Shown: positions 36,501 through 44,895 of the stretch, piece after piece
Layout: each line of letters opens with the position of its first letter
How positions within the stretch are numbered: the first letter of the stretch is position 1
Assembly (NCBI RefSeq): GCF_003590645.1
Contig: NZ_CP031834.1
Coordinates: forward strand, 4,732,001-4,796,000
Origin: Mesorhizobium sp. DCY119
GTDB taxonomy: Bacteria; Pseudomonadota; Alphaproteobacteria; Rhizobiales; Rhizobiaceae
Length of the DNA: 64,000 nt
Direction: 5' to 3'
Made by a program: the position numbers and the translations under genes
Notes under the pieces: generated by a model
Told to the model about the DNA's origin: nothing
Database searches by the model: none
What the model saw: the letters and a program-made list of their open reading frames with translations, nothing else

Positions 36501-38184
36501 GGAACTGGCGCGCCACCAGCCCGGTCTCGCCGCGCGCGACGCCACCGGTCAGGCGCGTCTGGCCTTGCAACAGATTGTCGGCCGGCGGGCTGTCGATGCC
36601 GAGGCCATCGGCGTTGCCATCGAGCGTGAGGTCGAAGCCGCCACTGACCGGCGTGACCGTGCCCTTGGCGACGAGATCGATCGCGCCCGAAAGCTGCCGC
36701 CCGGCAAGGCCTGAGAACGGCGCCAGCGCATTGGCCTTGAGGCCGATATCGCCCTTGAAGACATAGTCGGCGATGTCGCCGGCGAGCGACAGGGCAAAAC
36801 CGTTGGCCGCGACCTGCGCCTTCGCAAGCTTGACCGGCGCACCCGCGGTCCATTCGCCGCCGACATCGAGCTTGATCTCCTTGCCCAACGCCTCGGCCAC
36901 GTCGGCGCGCTTGGCCTCGATGCCGGAAACGCCGCCATTGGCCGCGAAAGTGAGATGGCGCTGCGCCGGATTGGACAGGTTCTGCGCCAGGCCGGACAGC
37001 AGGATATCGACGGATTTCGACGAGAAGGTTTCGGTGGCGAGATCATCGACCTTGATGGCGCCCGACCATTGATCGCTGCCGCTGTCGCCAAAAGCGAGCT
37101 TCACATTGGCGCGCTGCACCGTGTTCTGGCCGGGTATCGGCAGCAGCACCTTTTCGGTGGTGCCGTTGTCGATATTGGCATCCAGCGTCAGCCGCTGCAG
37201 GAAGTTGTCGGCAGTCGTCTCGGCGGCAGCCTTCACCTTCAGGGCAGCGCTCTCCAGGTCGAGGTTTTCCAGAAGCACGCCGCCAGCGTCGCGGACGAGG
37301 CCCGAGGTCTGGAGCGTCGTGTTGGCGCCGAAGAAATCGCGGAAGCGCGGCGAGATCAGCCGGGCGATCGGGCCTTCGAGATCGGCGGTGAAGGCCAGGC
37401 CTTCGCTCTGCCGACGCAGCTCGGTCTTGCCGGTCAGCACGCGCTGCTGGTCGGCGTCGAGCGTCAGGTCGAGATCGAGGTCGGAAAGCGGCCCCTTGCC
37501 CAGCAGGGCCAGCGCCATCGGCGGACGGCCCTCGACGCCGAGCAGATTGGCCACGATGCCGTTGGCCGGCTCGTTGAGCTTCAGGTCGAGATTGAGAATC
37601 TGGTCGGCATTGGCGTAGGTCGCCGTCAGCGCCAGCTGGCCGCCGGGACCGTCGAGGCGGGTGACGTTCAGCGCAGTGTCGAGCGAGCCGCCAGCCAGTT
37701 GCAGGCGCCCGGTGATGCCCATCTCGGAGGCGAGGCCGAACAAATCCTGGCCGAAGACGACATGCGGCACTTCGAGCTCGCCGAGCGAAACGGAGACCGG
37801 CAGTTCCGGAATCTGGAAGCTGCCCGCTTCGGGCGCCGGCGCACTCTCGTCCGGCAAGGGTTTGCGCGTGACATCGATGCGGTCGGCGGCGAGCCGGTCG
37901 ATCGACAGGCGGCCAAGCAGGAGTGCCGAGCGCGTCCAGACGATGCGGGCATTGGTGATCTTCAGCCAGACGCCCTGGCGGTCGGCGATAGTGATCTCGC
38001 CGATCGTCGCATCAGAGGAAAGCACGCCCTGGATGTTGTTGATGCGGATCTGGCGGTTCGGCGTGGAGAGTTTGTCTTCGAGCAGTCCGACCAGATAGGA
38101 GCGGTCGGCCTGTTCCGAATCCTGCGCGACGGCTGCCGTAAGCGCGGTGAAGAAAAGGGCGATGGCCAGAAATATCCGGGTCAA
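33586..38184 (-). CDS. tamB: Translocation and assembly module subunit TamB (AsmA-like repeat protein)
   Basis: This 1532-residue protein has an N-terminal signal/anchor (about 1-21), a very long beta-rich AsmA-like repeat region, and the conserved C-terminal TamB domain (last 350 or so residues, with RGRLGILGQRITFDEGSV). TamB spans the periplasm and works with TamA in outer-membrane protein or lipid delivery. Its ATG overlaps the tamA stop by 4 bases. Length fits alphaproteobacterial TamB (about 1400-1600). Confidence 0.94.
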   Translation of the reverse strand: MTRIFLAIALFFTALTAAVAQDSEQADRSYLVGLLEDKLSTPNRQIRINNIQGVLSSDATIGEITIADRQGVWLKITNARIVWTRSALLLGRLSIDRLAADRIDVTRKPLPDESAPAPEAGSFQIPELPVSVSLGELEVPHVVFGQDLFGLASEMGITGRLQLAGGSLDTALNVTRLDGPGGQLALTATYANADQILNLDLKLNEPANGIVANLLGVEGRPPMALALLGKGPLSDLDLDLTLDADQQRVLTGKTELRRQSEGLAFTADLEGPIARLISPRFRDFFGANTTLQTSGLVRDAGGVLLENLDLESAALKVKAAAETTADNFLQRLTLDANIDNGTTEKVLLPIPGQNTVQRANVKLAFGDSGSDQWSGAIKVDDLATETFSSKSVDILLSGLAQNLSNPAQRHLTFAANGGVSGIEAKRADVAEALGKEIKLDVGGEWTAGAPVKLAKAQVAANGFALSLAGDIADYVFKGDIGLKANALAPFSGLAGRQLSGAIDLVAKGTVTPVSGGFDLTLDGNADGLGIDSPPADNLLQGQTRLTGGVARGETGLVARQFRIFNDQVSMTADGRFATGTADFNFDLALSDLALVSEKASGRLTAKGRANGSDGLIGLTFGAEVPTGALVGKNLKNAVLGFEGTLQNSDLNGQVTGDAFLDGVRIELASAVAVTENEKRLGDLKFTAGGARITGDVTQDKAGLLDSKLTLAAPDVSTAAALLLKEATGAVNADIALSHQDGKQNATVRADVADLAVDTVKLGKADLNAKVADLFNVPIADGSLTAAKLSAGGINVTTLQATAQQQGQTTNFKADAALDNGAKVSTGGALTPIEGGYRLALQNADVTQGSLAARLTQPAAIQMRGQTITIDNVALDVGGGRVTARGEIADKLDVAVNIANLPLAIANAIKPDLALAGTVNGTANIGGTRASPDVKFNVQGRSIAAAALRQAGLNSINLDADGTSSANRLNLKAAVTSPEGLRATASGAVPLDKGAMALDIGLESFPLAVLNAAAPGQNLGGNISGSAKVTGQLANPAASFNLRGAGVRAAALDSAGAAPLEINASGSFGDKVLTLSSATVNGPQGLTVSASGRLPVSGNGLDLSVRGEAPLALANRFLADRGAQAGGTLQVNATVSGNLKQPAIRGMFSTQGAEFVDPESNTRLRSIAVMGTIDGDRVTLRNVSANLAAGGSIGATGTVSLNAAANFPADIRVTLNQARYADGNLVVATVSGALAFTGPLTRDPLLSGTINVERAEITVPESFAGGAAALDVKHIHPSKAVAETLKRARANDGTPTPTSRPSVVRLDISVNAPNRIFVRGRGLDAELGGSLRLTGPVSNIQPVGGFDLIRGRLGILGQRITFDEGSVTLVGDLDPFLNFVARSQGSDITVFITVSGRASDIDVKFSSQPELPQDEVLARLIFNRGISELSAFQIAQLAAAAAELAGGSNNSLIGSLRGATGLDDLDVVTDSEGNAAVRAGRYIQDNIYLGVEAGAEGSTKGTINLDITKDLKARGAVGTGGDSSLGVFYEKDY

Positions 38185-40109
38185 AACGCTTGTCCTATTC
38201 CAACATAGAAGGCGACGCTCGGATCGCCACCGTGGCGATTGAGCGGCACCGCCGCATCAAGCCTGATCGGCCCGAGGCCAGTCAGGTAGCGCAGGCCGAC
38301 GCCTGTGCCGACGCGCAGATCCTCCTGGAATTTCGGGAAGGAATCGGCGCCGACATAGCCGGCATCTATAAAGCCGACGATGCCGATCGAGCTGGTGACG
38401 CGGGCGCGCAGTTCGGCCGAACCCTCGATCAGCGAGCGTCCGCCGATGACGTTGCCGTCCGGCAGGTTGACGCCGATGTTGCGGTAGGCGTAGCCGCGAA
38501 CCGAGCCGCCGCCGCCGGCGAAGAACAGCTTGTCCGGCGCGGTTTCCGAAATCGGCGGGCCAACAAGGCTGCCGATCTTGATGCGGCCGGCGGCAACGAT
38601 TCGGTTGTCCTCGCCGAAGCCGTAATAGGCGCGGCCTTCGGCGGTGAAGCGAAGAGCGCCGTTGCCGTATTTGAATTCGTAGAACGGTTCGAGATTGGTC
38701 TCGAAGTAATAGCCTTCGGTGGCGTCGGTCTTGTTGTCGCGGCTGTCATAGATCAGGCCGCCAATAAGGCCGACACTGGCGAAGTCGCGCCGGCCGAAGA
38801 CATCGTCGTCGAAGCGCGAGACGCCGCCGGTCGCTGCGATCCGGCCGGAAAGCTCGTCGGTGAAGATATGGGTGAAGCCGACCTCGGCGTTGATCGAGGT
38901 GCGGGTGTAGGGCTCCAGCACTTCACGGTCGCCGATGAGCGAGGCGACGAAATCGGTATCGGGCGTATAGACGCCCGGCTTGGTGAAGGTGGCGCCGAGG
39001 CGATAGGTGAAGTCGCCCGGATCAAGCGTTGCGCCCATGCCGGCAACCTTGGCCTCCAGACGCAGGCGCTCGGCCTTGCCGAACAGGTTGCGGTGCAGCC
39101 AATAGGCCTCGATGCCGGCGCCGTCGACGGTGGAATAGCTGCCGCCGACGCCGAAACGGCGCGGCAGGCGCTCCTGCACGATGAGGCTGATGGGCAGCAG
39201 CCCATCATTGCCGATTTCATCGCCTTCCTGAAAGCGCATGGCGCGGAAGACGTCGAGCCGGCCAAGCCGCTTGCTGGCGCGGTCGAGATCGTCGGGATCA
39301 TATTCCTGCCCCGGCTCCAGGCCGGTCATCCACGCCAGGAATTTCGGATCGATGCGTTCCGTCCCCTGGACTTCCACGGGAGCGTAGTAGGCCTTGCGGC
39401 CGGGATCGACAGTCAGCGTCGCGTCGACGATATCGCGGTCGTGGGCCGCCTCGACGCGGCGATCGGCGATCTTCGCCTTGGCATGGCCCTGCTGGCGCCA
39501 GGCCTCGACGGCAAGCCGTTCCGACTGGAGGATGACACCGGACTTTGCGATCTGTCCGGGCACGAAACCTTCGTCCTCGGGCTGCTTGACTTCATCCTTG
39601 CGCATGACCGGCGGCGGCGCGCGATTGATGATGGCGGTTTCGCCGAACATGAAGGTCGGGCCAGGGTCAACGCTGACACTGATGGCGACCGGATCGGGCA
39701 AGGTCGCATCCGGCGGCAAATCCGCCGCCTCGCGCCCGTCGACCTTGATGCTGATGGTGCCGCCATAGCGGCCTTCGCTGTAGAGTGCTGCCAGCAGGCG
39801 GCGATAATCGCCGCGCGCCTTGGCGAGCAGGCCGGAGACGCCGGAGGCCGGCTTCTCACGGTCTTTCCAGAGGCCGGATGTGCCCTTCAGCTTGGTCTGG
39901 ATGTCTTCGTTGTCGCCGGAGACGGCGAAATCCACGGAATAATGCTGCGGCTCGCCGATGACGTCCTCGGACTCATCGACCTTCTTGCTGCCCCACAATT
40001 TGATGCCGAACAGCTCGAAAGCCTGCGCCGGCGTGGCCATGCCGGTGGCGAGGCTGATGCCGATAAGCAGGCAAAGGCCCCGCGAAGTCCTGGAAAACAC
40101 AACTCTCAC
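38181..40109 (-). CDS. tamA: Translocation and assembly module subunit TamA (Omp85 family)
   Basis: The product has 642 residues from a GTG at 40109, with AGGAG about 8 bases upstream. A signal peptide (about 1-30, ending AQA) precedes POTRA domains (to about 300) and a C-terminal 16-strand Omp85 barrel with the RGY motif (SVRGYAYRN near 540) that marks BamA/TamA barrels. It is an outer-membrane protein and partners TamB. Confidence 0.94.
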   Translation of the reverse strand: MRVVFSRTSRGLCLLIGISLATGMATPAQAFELFGIKLWGSKKVDESEDVIGEPQHYSVDFAVSGDNEDIQTKLKGTSGLWKDREKPASGVSGLLAKARGDYRRLLAALYSEGRYGGTISIKVDGREAADLPPDATLPDPVAISVSVDPGPTFMFGETAIINRAPPPVMRKDEVKQPEDEGFVPGQIAKSGVILQSERLAVEAWRQQGHAKAKIADRRVEAAHDRDIVDATLTVDPGRKAYYAPVEVQGTERIDPKFLAWMTGLEPGQEYDPDDLDRASKRLGRLDVFRAMRFQEGDEIGNDGLLPISLIVQERLPRRFGVGGSYSTVDGAGIEAYWLHRNLFGKAERLRLEAKVAGMGATLDPGDFTYRLGATFTKPGVYTPDTDFVASLIGDREVLEPYTRTSINAEVGFTHIFTDELSGRIAATGGVSRFDDDVFGRRDFASVGLIGGLIYDSRDNKTDATEGYYFETNLEPFYEFKYGNGALRFTAEGRAYYGFGEDNRIVAAGRIKIGSLVGPPISETAPDKLFFAGGGGSVRGYAYRNIGVNLPDGNVIGGRSLIEGSAELRARVTSSIGIVGFIDAGYVGADSFPKFQEDLRVGTGVGLRYLTGLGPIRLDAAVPLNRHGGDPSVAFYVGIGQAF

Positions 40110-40259
40110 TCAAGCTCCTAGACGCGGTCGAATAGGCCACACGCACCAACATCAGCGCGCCTCGAAAAGCTCTCCGCCCCCTAGAGAATGTTACCATTGT
40201 AAGGGAATGTATTGGGGGAAGAAACCCTTGGCCGAACCGAGAACCTCTCCTCAAAGGCA

Positions 40260-40286
40260 ATTTTGGGCCGGCATGTGGCCCAAAAT
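40260..40286. other. Perfect hairpin between gdx and tamA
   Basis: A 10-bp stem, ATTTTGGGCC/GGCCCAAAAT, with a 7-base loop. It could be a transcription terminator for gdx, although no T-run follows the stem. The rest of the 238-bp gap shows nothing I can identify. Confidence 0.4.
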
Positions 40287-40347
40287 AGACACCAAAGGTT
40301 GCAGCTTTACGAACTGCTTCCTTAACGTTTCGCACCCAACCCCGGCA

Positions 40348-40668
40348 TCAATGGCCAGAGGTGAGCTTGAGGCCGGCCAAACCAGCAACGATCAGACAGA
40401 CGCTGAGGATGCGGTAGAAGGTCGCCGGCTCGCCGAAATAAATCAGGCCGACGATGAAGGCGCCAACCGCACCGACGCCGGTCCAGATGGCGTAGGCTGT
40501 GCCGAGCGGCAGCGTTTTCATGGCCAGCGCGAGCAGCCACAGGCTGGCCAGCATGGCGACGCCGGTGATGATCGACGGGGTGAGTTTGGTAAAGCCTTCC
40601 GACTGTTTCATGGTCGAAGCCCAGACGACCTCAAGCAGCCCCGCGAAGAAAAGATAGACCCAAGCCAT
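40348..40668 (-). CDS. gdx: Guanidinium exporter of the SMR family (Gdx/SugE)
   Basis: This 106-residue four-helix protein has the Gdx-type motif [12 protein letters not shown] at residues 16-27, including the membrane-embedded Glu13, and [14 protein letters not shown] in helix 3. Gdx proteins exchange guanidinium for protons as antiparallel dimers. The ATG at 40668 follows AAGGA. A guanidine-II riboswitch about 260 bases upstream on the same strand supports the function. Confidence 0.9.
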   Translation of the reverse strand: MAWVYLFFAGLLEVVWASTMKQSEGFTKLTPSIITGVAMLASLWLLALAMKTLPLGTAYAIWTGVGAVGAFIVGLIYFGEPATFYRILSVCLIVAGLAGLKLTSGH

Positions 40669-40687
40669 GATGATTTTCCTTGAATTT

Positions 40688-40710
40688 CGATGCCTGCAAG
40701 ACTGGCATCG
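40688..40710 (-). other. Hairpin just upstream of the gdx ribosome-binding site
   Basis: Perfect 7-bp stem CGATGCC/GGCATCG with a 9-base loop, ending about 20 bases before the gdx start. It may take part in translational control; no direct evidence. Confidence 0.4.
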
Positions 40711-40711
40711 T

Positions 40712-40903
40712 TCAGTTACAGAATGAAACGTGGAGTACGAAAAGAATCGCTGAGCCGCTGCTTGACCACCAAAGAGTTTTGACGGGATCGGCTGCGATAT
40801 GTCGAGCCAGATGGCGCGGAAGAGCAGGCCAGCGACAGGCACGCTCCAGGCGTGGCGGCGATTGGCCGGATGCTTGAAAAGGATAGTGGGTGTCACACGC
40901 CAT
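40712..40903 (-). CDS. Possible short leader ORF between the riboswitch and gdx
   Basis: A 63-residue ORF starts at the ATG at 40903, 10 bases after CGGAG and shortly after the second riboswitch hairpin. The protein is Pro/Arg/Trp-rich with no recognised domain and may be chance. A riboswitch that occludes this ribosome-binding site would control this ORF first, so translation here could matter for gdx. I am not sure it is a gene. Confidence 0.25.
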   Translation of the reverse strand: MACDTHYPFQASGQSPPRLERACRWPALPRHLARHIAADPVKTLWWSSSGSAILFVLHVSFCN

Positions 40904-40925
40904 CACTTCGGTTCTCCGAAACAAT

Positions 40926-40971
40926 GGGGCCGTCCCCGGATGATTTTTTGAAAAGCGCAGGTCGTCCTGCG
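40926..40971 (-). ncRNA. Guanidine-II riboswitch (mini-ykkC)
   Basis: On the minus strand there are two hairpins with the diagnostic ACGR tetraloops: CGCAGG-ACGA-CCTGCG (40971-40956) and GGGG-ACGG-CCCC (40937-40926), joined by an 18-base linker. On the plus strand the loops read TCGT and CCGT, so the RNA is leftward, toward gdx. A promoter ends 6 bases before it. Confidence 0.85.
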
Positions 40972-40976
40972 AGGCC

Positions 40977-41006
40977 TTTATATGGGACCACGGCTCCGAA
41001 GGCCAA
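40977..41006 (-). promoter_or_regulatory. Promoter for the guanidine-II riboswitch and gdx
   Basis: On the minus strand, TTGGCC (-35) and TATAAA (-10) are separated by 18 bases. The predicted start falls at the first riboswitch hairpin, as is usual for this riboswitch class. Confidence 0.6.
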
Positions 41007-41041
41007 GAGACAAAACGTCGCCACCCCTAAGGACGGGAAGT

Positions 41042-43654
41042 CTACATCCGCCGGATCGGCGCGCCGAGCTGCAGGAAGTCGCGTTCGCGGCAGGTGAGGA
41101 TCAGTATCTGCTGGTTGGCTGCCGCCTTGTGCAGGATGAGGTGCATGCGCTCCAGCCGCGCCTCGTCGGTGTTGACCAGCGCGTCGTCCAGCACGATGCA
41201 GGATTCCTGGCCGGCCTCGCGCAGGATATCGGCGAGCGCGATGCGGGTGATGACGGCGATCTGCTCGCGTGCGCCGACGCTCAGGCCCACGAACGGCTCG
41301 GCAACGCCGTTGCGCACGACCTGATCGATCTCAAACGTCTCGTCGTGCAGCACGATGTTGCTGTCGGCCTCGATCAACCGGAGGTAAGGCGCGGAACGTT
41401 CGCGCACCGGCGCCAGCCAGAGGTCTCGCATCTCGCGCTGCGCCTGCGACAGCGTGTTGAACAGAAGCTTGGCCGCCTCGGCTTCCAGCGTCATGGTTTT
41501 CAGGCGGGTTTCGCCAAGTGCGACCTGACCTTCCAACTGAGCAAGCTGCTCGCCAAGCCCGTCCTTGCCGAGCGCACGCAAGGCCGCTTCGATCTCGCGC
41601 TTCTCGATGTCGAGCGCGGTGATGTCCCTGCGGATCATCGTCTCGGCCTGTTCGGCCTGCCGCAAGGCAAGTTGCTTTGCTTCCGGATCGGCATTGGCGA
41701 GGGCTGCACTTGCCGCCTGACGTTCCTGATCGGCGGCCTGAAAAGCCTGCTGCTCGGCTGCGAGTTCATCTTCCAGCACCCGGTCGCCGGTGACCTGCCG
41801 TGCCGCAGACAATTCCTCGAGGCGTTTCCCGTAGCGCAGGCCGGCGGCCGAGGAGCGCTCGTCGAGCACTGCCAGCTCGCGCCGAGCGGTCTCGGCGGCT
41901 GCGCGCCGCGCCCGGGCTTCGCTTTCCAGAACTGCAAGCCGGCCGCGCATTTCGTGGATCTCTCGCTGCGCGGCCTCAAGATCGCCGGGCTCGGAGCAGT
42001 CAGCAGCCTCGCCCGCACTCACCAGGACGGCATTGCGCGCCAGTTGCTGTTTCAGCGCCTCGATGCCGCCGGGAGCGACGGCAGCAACCGTCCTGCCAAG
42101 ATTGGCGGCTTCCGCGCGGGCGTTTTCCTGAAGGCGAAGCGCATTGCGCGCGGCGACCAGTTCGGCAAAGCCAAGCCTATGCAACGCCTGCTGGAATGCC
42201 TTTTCGGCGGTCTCCGCCGCACGCAGCAAGTCTTCCGTGCCGCCACGGGGATGAATGCCGATCTCGCCATAGCCTTCAAGGACAAGCTTCGCGTCGCGCG
42301 ACACAACGAGTTCGCCGGATGCAACCAGCCTGCCGTCGAGACGCGCCGACTGCGAAGCATCGGGATGAAGCGTGATACGGACGCCGGCGGCCTCGAGCCT
42401 GACGCGTGCCTGATACAGATCCCGTTCAAGGCTTTCCAGCGCGGCAATGTCGCCCGCCGTCAAGCGGGTCGCGTCCGCAATTGCCGTCGCTTTTCGCCGG
42501 GCCGCGTCGGCATCCTCGGCAAGCTTCAACTGGCTGGTGAGGCGCTCGACCGCTTCGGTGGCCTGACGCCGCGCGATCGCCTGTTCCATGCGGCGCACGC
42601 GCCCTGCTGCCTCCTGCTCGGCCCTGGCGGCTTCGCTCAGACACGCCGCCGTTTTGCCGGCGATCGCATCGAGCCGGGCGAGTTCGGCGCTGGTGTCGTT
42701 TCGCGCAGCACTGGCTGCGTCCATCTCCGACCTGTCGGTAGCCAGATCGGCGGCCAGCCTGCGCCGCGCCATGTTGCGGGACATGGCAGCGTCCAGCCTC
42801 AGCCGTGCCCGTTCCACACCGCCCACGGCTGCCTGATGCTTTTCCTCCAGCCGGGCAACGCCGGCTGCGGCTGCGCGGGCAGCGACCGCTTTCTGGATCG
42901 CCTGGTTGAGCGAGTCGTCGCGCGTGTGACGGGCAAGGATATTTTGCACCCCGGCGAGCCGCGAAACCTGCGCGTCATGCTCGGCCATCTGCTTTTGCAG
43001 CGTGGCAAGCTGTTCGCGATCGGCTTCAAGCTGTGCGGCAAGCGCGCGGAACTCTCCCCGCGGGTTGTCGCGCTTGTCCCAGAAGCCGGATTTTCGCTCC
43101 TCGGCTGCGGCCAGCAGCGCACGTCCGCGCTCGCCGCCGGTCACCTGCCCGACTTCGCTTTCGAGCGCCAAAGCGAGATGGTTACGCCCGCTGCCGATGC
43201 CAAGCGCGCGGTGCGAGGTGCCCTGCTCGACCCAGAGCAGGCCGAAGACGCCGTGATGTTCCTGCGGCTTCGATCCACCTGAACCGGGCGGCGTGAAGCC
43301 GAACATTTCGGCCAGCTTTTCCTCGACGGCGTCACCCGTGTAGCGCTCGCCATTGCCGGCGAGTTCAGCCTCCGGGCGCTGGCAGAAGGCCTTGCGCAAC
43401 TGCCACGCAGCGCCATCCCGTTCGAAGTCGAGCCGGATTTCCGGCCGGACCGACTGGTTGTAGGGCTGCATCGCCGCGGCTGCGGCACCGCCGACGCGGT
43501 GGCGCTCGAACAGCACGGCGCGCAAGGCGGCGAGCAAGGTCGATTTGCCGGCCTCGTTGTCGCCGACGACGACGTTGAGGCCGTCGCCGAGATCGTCGAT
43601 GACAACATGGCCGAGCTTGCGGAAATCCGTGACCTCGATGCGGCGCAGCTTCAT
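41042..43654 (-). CDS. SbcC/YhaN-like AAA ATPase (Rad50 family)
   Basis: The product has 870 residues from the ATG at 43654, which overlaps the nuclease gene stop (ATGA). The N-terminal half of the ATPase has GDNEAGKSTLL (Walker A, about 32-42); the C-terminal half has VGLSVGAREQIAV (signature) and CIVLDDALVNTDEARL (Walker B). Between them lies about 600 residues of Ala/Glu/Arg-rich coiled coil. I see no CxxC zinc hook in the middle, which fits YhaN-type more than true SbcC/Rad50. It should act with its partner in DNA-end processing. Confidence 0.86.
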   Translation of the reverse strand: MKLRRIEVTDFRKLGHVVIDDLGDGLNVVVGDNEAGKSTLLAALRAVLFERHRVGGAAAAAMQPYNQSVRPEIRLDFERDGAAWQLRKAFCQRPEAELAGNGERYTGDAVEEKLAEMFGFTPPGSGGSKPQEHHGVFGLLWVEQGTSHRALGIGSGRNHLALALESEVGQVTGGERGRALLAAAEERKSGFWDKRDNPRGEFRALAAQLEADREQLATLQKQMAEHDAQVSRLAGVQNILARHTRDDSLNQAIQKAVAARAAAAGVARLEEKHQAAVGGVERARLRLDAAMSRNMARRRLAADLATDRSEMDAASAARNDTSAELARLDAIAGKTAACLSEAARAEQEAAGRVRRMEQAIARRQATEAVERLTSQLKLAEDADAARRKATAIADATRLTAGDIAALESLERDLYQARVRLEAAGVRITLHPDASQSARLDGRLVASGELVVSRDAKLVLEGYGEIGIHPRGGTEDLLRAAETAEKAFQQALHRLGFAELVAARNALRLQENARAEAANLGRTVAAVAPGGIEALKQQLARNAVLVSAGEAADCSEPGDLEAAQREIHEMRGRLAVLESEARARRAAAETARRELAVLDERSSAAGLRYGKRLEELSAARQVTGDRVLEDELAAEQQAFQAADQERQAASAALANADPEAKQLALRQAEQAETMIRRDITALDIEKREIEAALRALGKDGLGEQLAQLEGQVALGETRLKTMTLEAEAAKLLFNTLSQAQREMRDLWLAPVRERSAPYLRLIEADSNIVLHDETFEIDQVVRNGVAEPFVGLSVGAREQIAVITRIALADILREAGQESCIVLDDALVNTDEARLERMHLILHKAAANQQILILTCRERDFLQLGAPIRRM

Positions 43655-44772
43655 GTGCCGCTCATATGGTCGACATACATCATGCGCAGCGCGACGCGCG
43701 CGGCAGCATTCGACGGGTCTGCCGGATCGCCGGCCTTGGCCTTCAGCCGGTCGACGGCCAGCCGCACGAAGCCGGAAGAATCCAGCGCGTCGAGATCGTC
43801 TTCGGTCGGCTCCTCGAAGAGGCCGGCATCGTCGATCTCGAGATGATGGAACCGGTGCTGCCAAGACGACAGTTCGGTGCCGAGGCGGTAGCGTTCCGCC
43901 AGGCTGACGCCGCCGCGCAAGGTGAGCGAGACGACGCGGCGTGCGGCTTCGTTTTCGATCGAGGACAACGCATCGAGCGCGGCCTGACAGGTGCCATCGA
44001 GCAATTGGGCCTCGAGCTGGTGCCATTGATAGTGGCCGACCGGCACCACCTCGACGCGCTCCGGCGCAGCGGCACCGTCGAGATCGACGATGTGAACCAG
44101 ACCGGAACTGTTGGCGCGGTGGCGGTCGGTTTCGGGCGTGCCGGAATACCAGGTTCTCGGCGCGATCTTCAGCGAACCGTGCCAGTCGCCGAGCGCCAGA
44201 TAGGCGAGCCCTGCCGTCTGGGCGCGGGTTTCCGGAATCTCGTTGCTGGCTTCGGCAGCCCCCGGCAGGCGGTTGGCGACGCTGCCGTGGGCGAGGCCGA
44301 TGCGGATTGCGCCCTCAGGCGTCGCGGCGGTGTCGAACCATTCGGTCTGGTCGAGCGATTCGCGCCGGCGCGACAGCGGCCCGGGCAGAATGACGGCGCG
44401 GCCGTCCCAGCCTGCGATCGGCTCCGCCTTGTCGGCGATGGTGATGTTGGACTCCAGCCCCATTTGGCGCATGCGGCTCCAGACGCTGTGGGCGAGTGCT
44501 GCGTCATGGTTGCCGGGCAGGAATATCCAGCGGCCGGAAAAGGGTTTCAGCGCATCCAAAGTGCGCAGAATGGTGCGGTCCTGCACTTCGTTGCTGTCGA
44601 AGGCATCGCCGGCGACCAGCACGGCATCGACGCCGCGTGTCGCGGCCAGCCGGGCGATAGTGCCGATGGTGGCGATGCGCTGGGCGCGCAGCTCCGCGCC
44701 GGCATCGCCCGGAACGTTGCCGAAGGGCTTGCCGATCTGCCAGTCCGCTGTGTGAAGGAATCTGAACGCCAT
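43651..44772 (-). CDS. SbcD/YhaO-like metallophosphoesterase nuclease
   Basis: The product has 373 residues from the ATG at 44772, with GAGGGA 6 bases upstream. Mre11-type metal motifs are in order: HTADWQIG (about 6-13), VAGDAFDSNE (about 53-62), PGNHDAA (about 86-92), LAHGSV and LGDWHG. The C-terminal region is a likely capping and ATPase-binding part. The gene is first in a two-gene operon with the Rad50-like ATPase. Confidence 0.88.
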   Translation of the reverse strand: MAFRFLHTADWQIGKPFGNVPGDAGAELRAQRIATIGTIARLAATRGVDAVLVAGDAFDSNEVQDRTILRTLDALKPFSGRWIFLPGNHDAALAHSVWSRMRQMGLESNITIADKAEPIAGWDGRAVILPGPLSRRRESLDQTEWFDTAATPEGAIRIGLAHGSVANRLPGAAEASNEIPETRAQTAGLAYLALGDWHGSLKIAPRTWYSGTPETDRHRANSSGLVHIVDLDGAAAPERVEVVPVGHYQWHQLEAQLLDGTCQAALDALSSIENEAARRVVSLTLRGGVSLAERYRLGTELSSWQHRFHHLEIDDAGLFEEPTEDDLDALDSSGFVRLAVDRLKAKAGDPADPSNAAARVALRMMYVDHMSGT

Positions 44773-44856
44773 GTGCGTCCCTCGATAGCGGTCCTTGCGC
44801 AGGCTGTGCAAGAGGCGTCTCAGGCCATCACCAGCCCATTGCGGCGGCGCTCAGAT

Positions 44857-44886
44857 TGGTATTATGTTGGTATTACTCTGGTATTA
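44857..44886. promoter_or_regulatory. Three direct TGGTATTA repeats in phase
   Basis: TGGTATTA occurs at 44857, 44868 and 44879, an exact 11-bp period, ending 10 bases before the GntR start codon and 85 bases before the divergent nuclease gene. This looks like a cooperative regulator site, most simply for the adjacent GntR protein. Confidence 0.5.
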
Positions 44887-44895
44887 TGGTGCAAC

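Noticed and set aside
33586-38208. Long plus-strand ORFs opposite tamB and tamA
   Set aside because: They are antisense shadows in high-GC DNA. The minus-strand products have full TamB/TamA domain features and coupled start/stop codons.
40669-40896. A 182-residue extended Gdx protein starting at 40896
   Set aside because: SMR exporters are about 105 residues; the extension is not membrane-like, and a good ribosome-binding site precedes the ATG at 40668.
43666-44895. Very long N-terminal extension of GntR regulator 1 running opposite the nuclease gene
   Set aside because: The extension is antisense to a well-supported nuclease gene and has no GntR similarity; the GTG at 44896 gives the expected protein.
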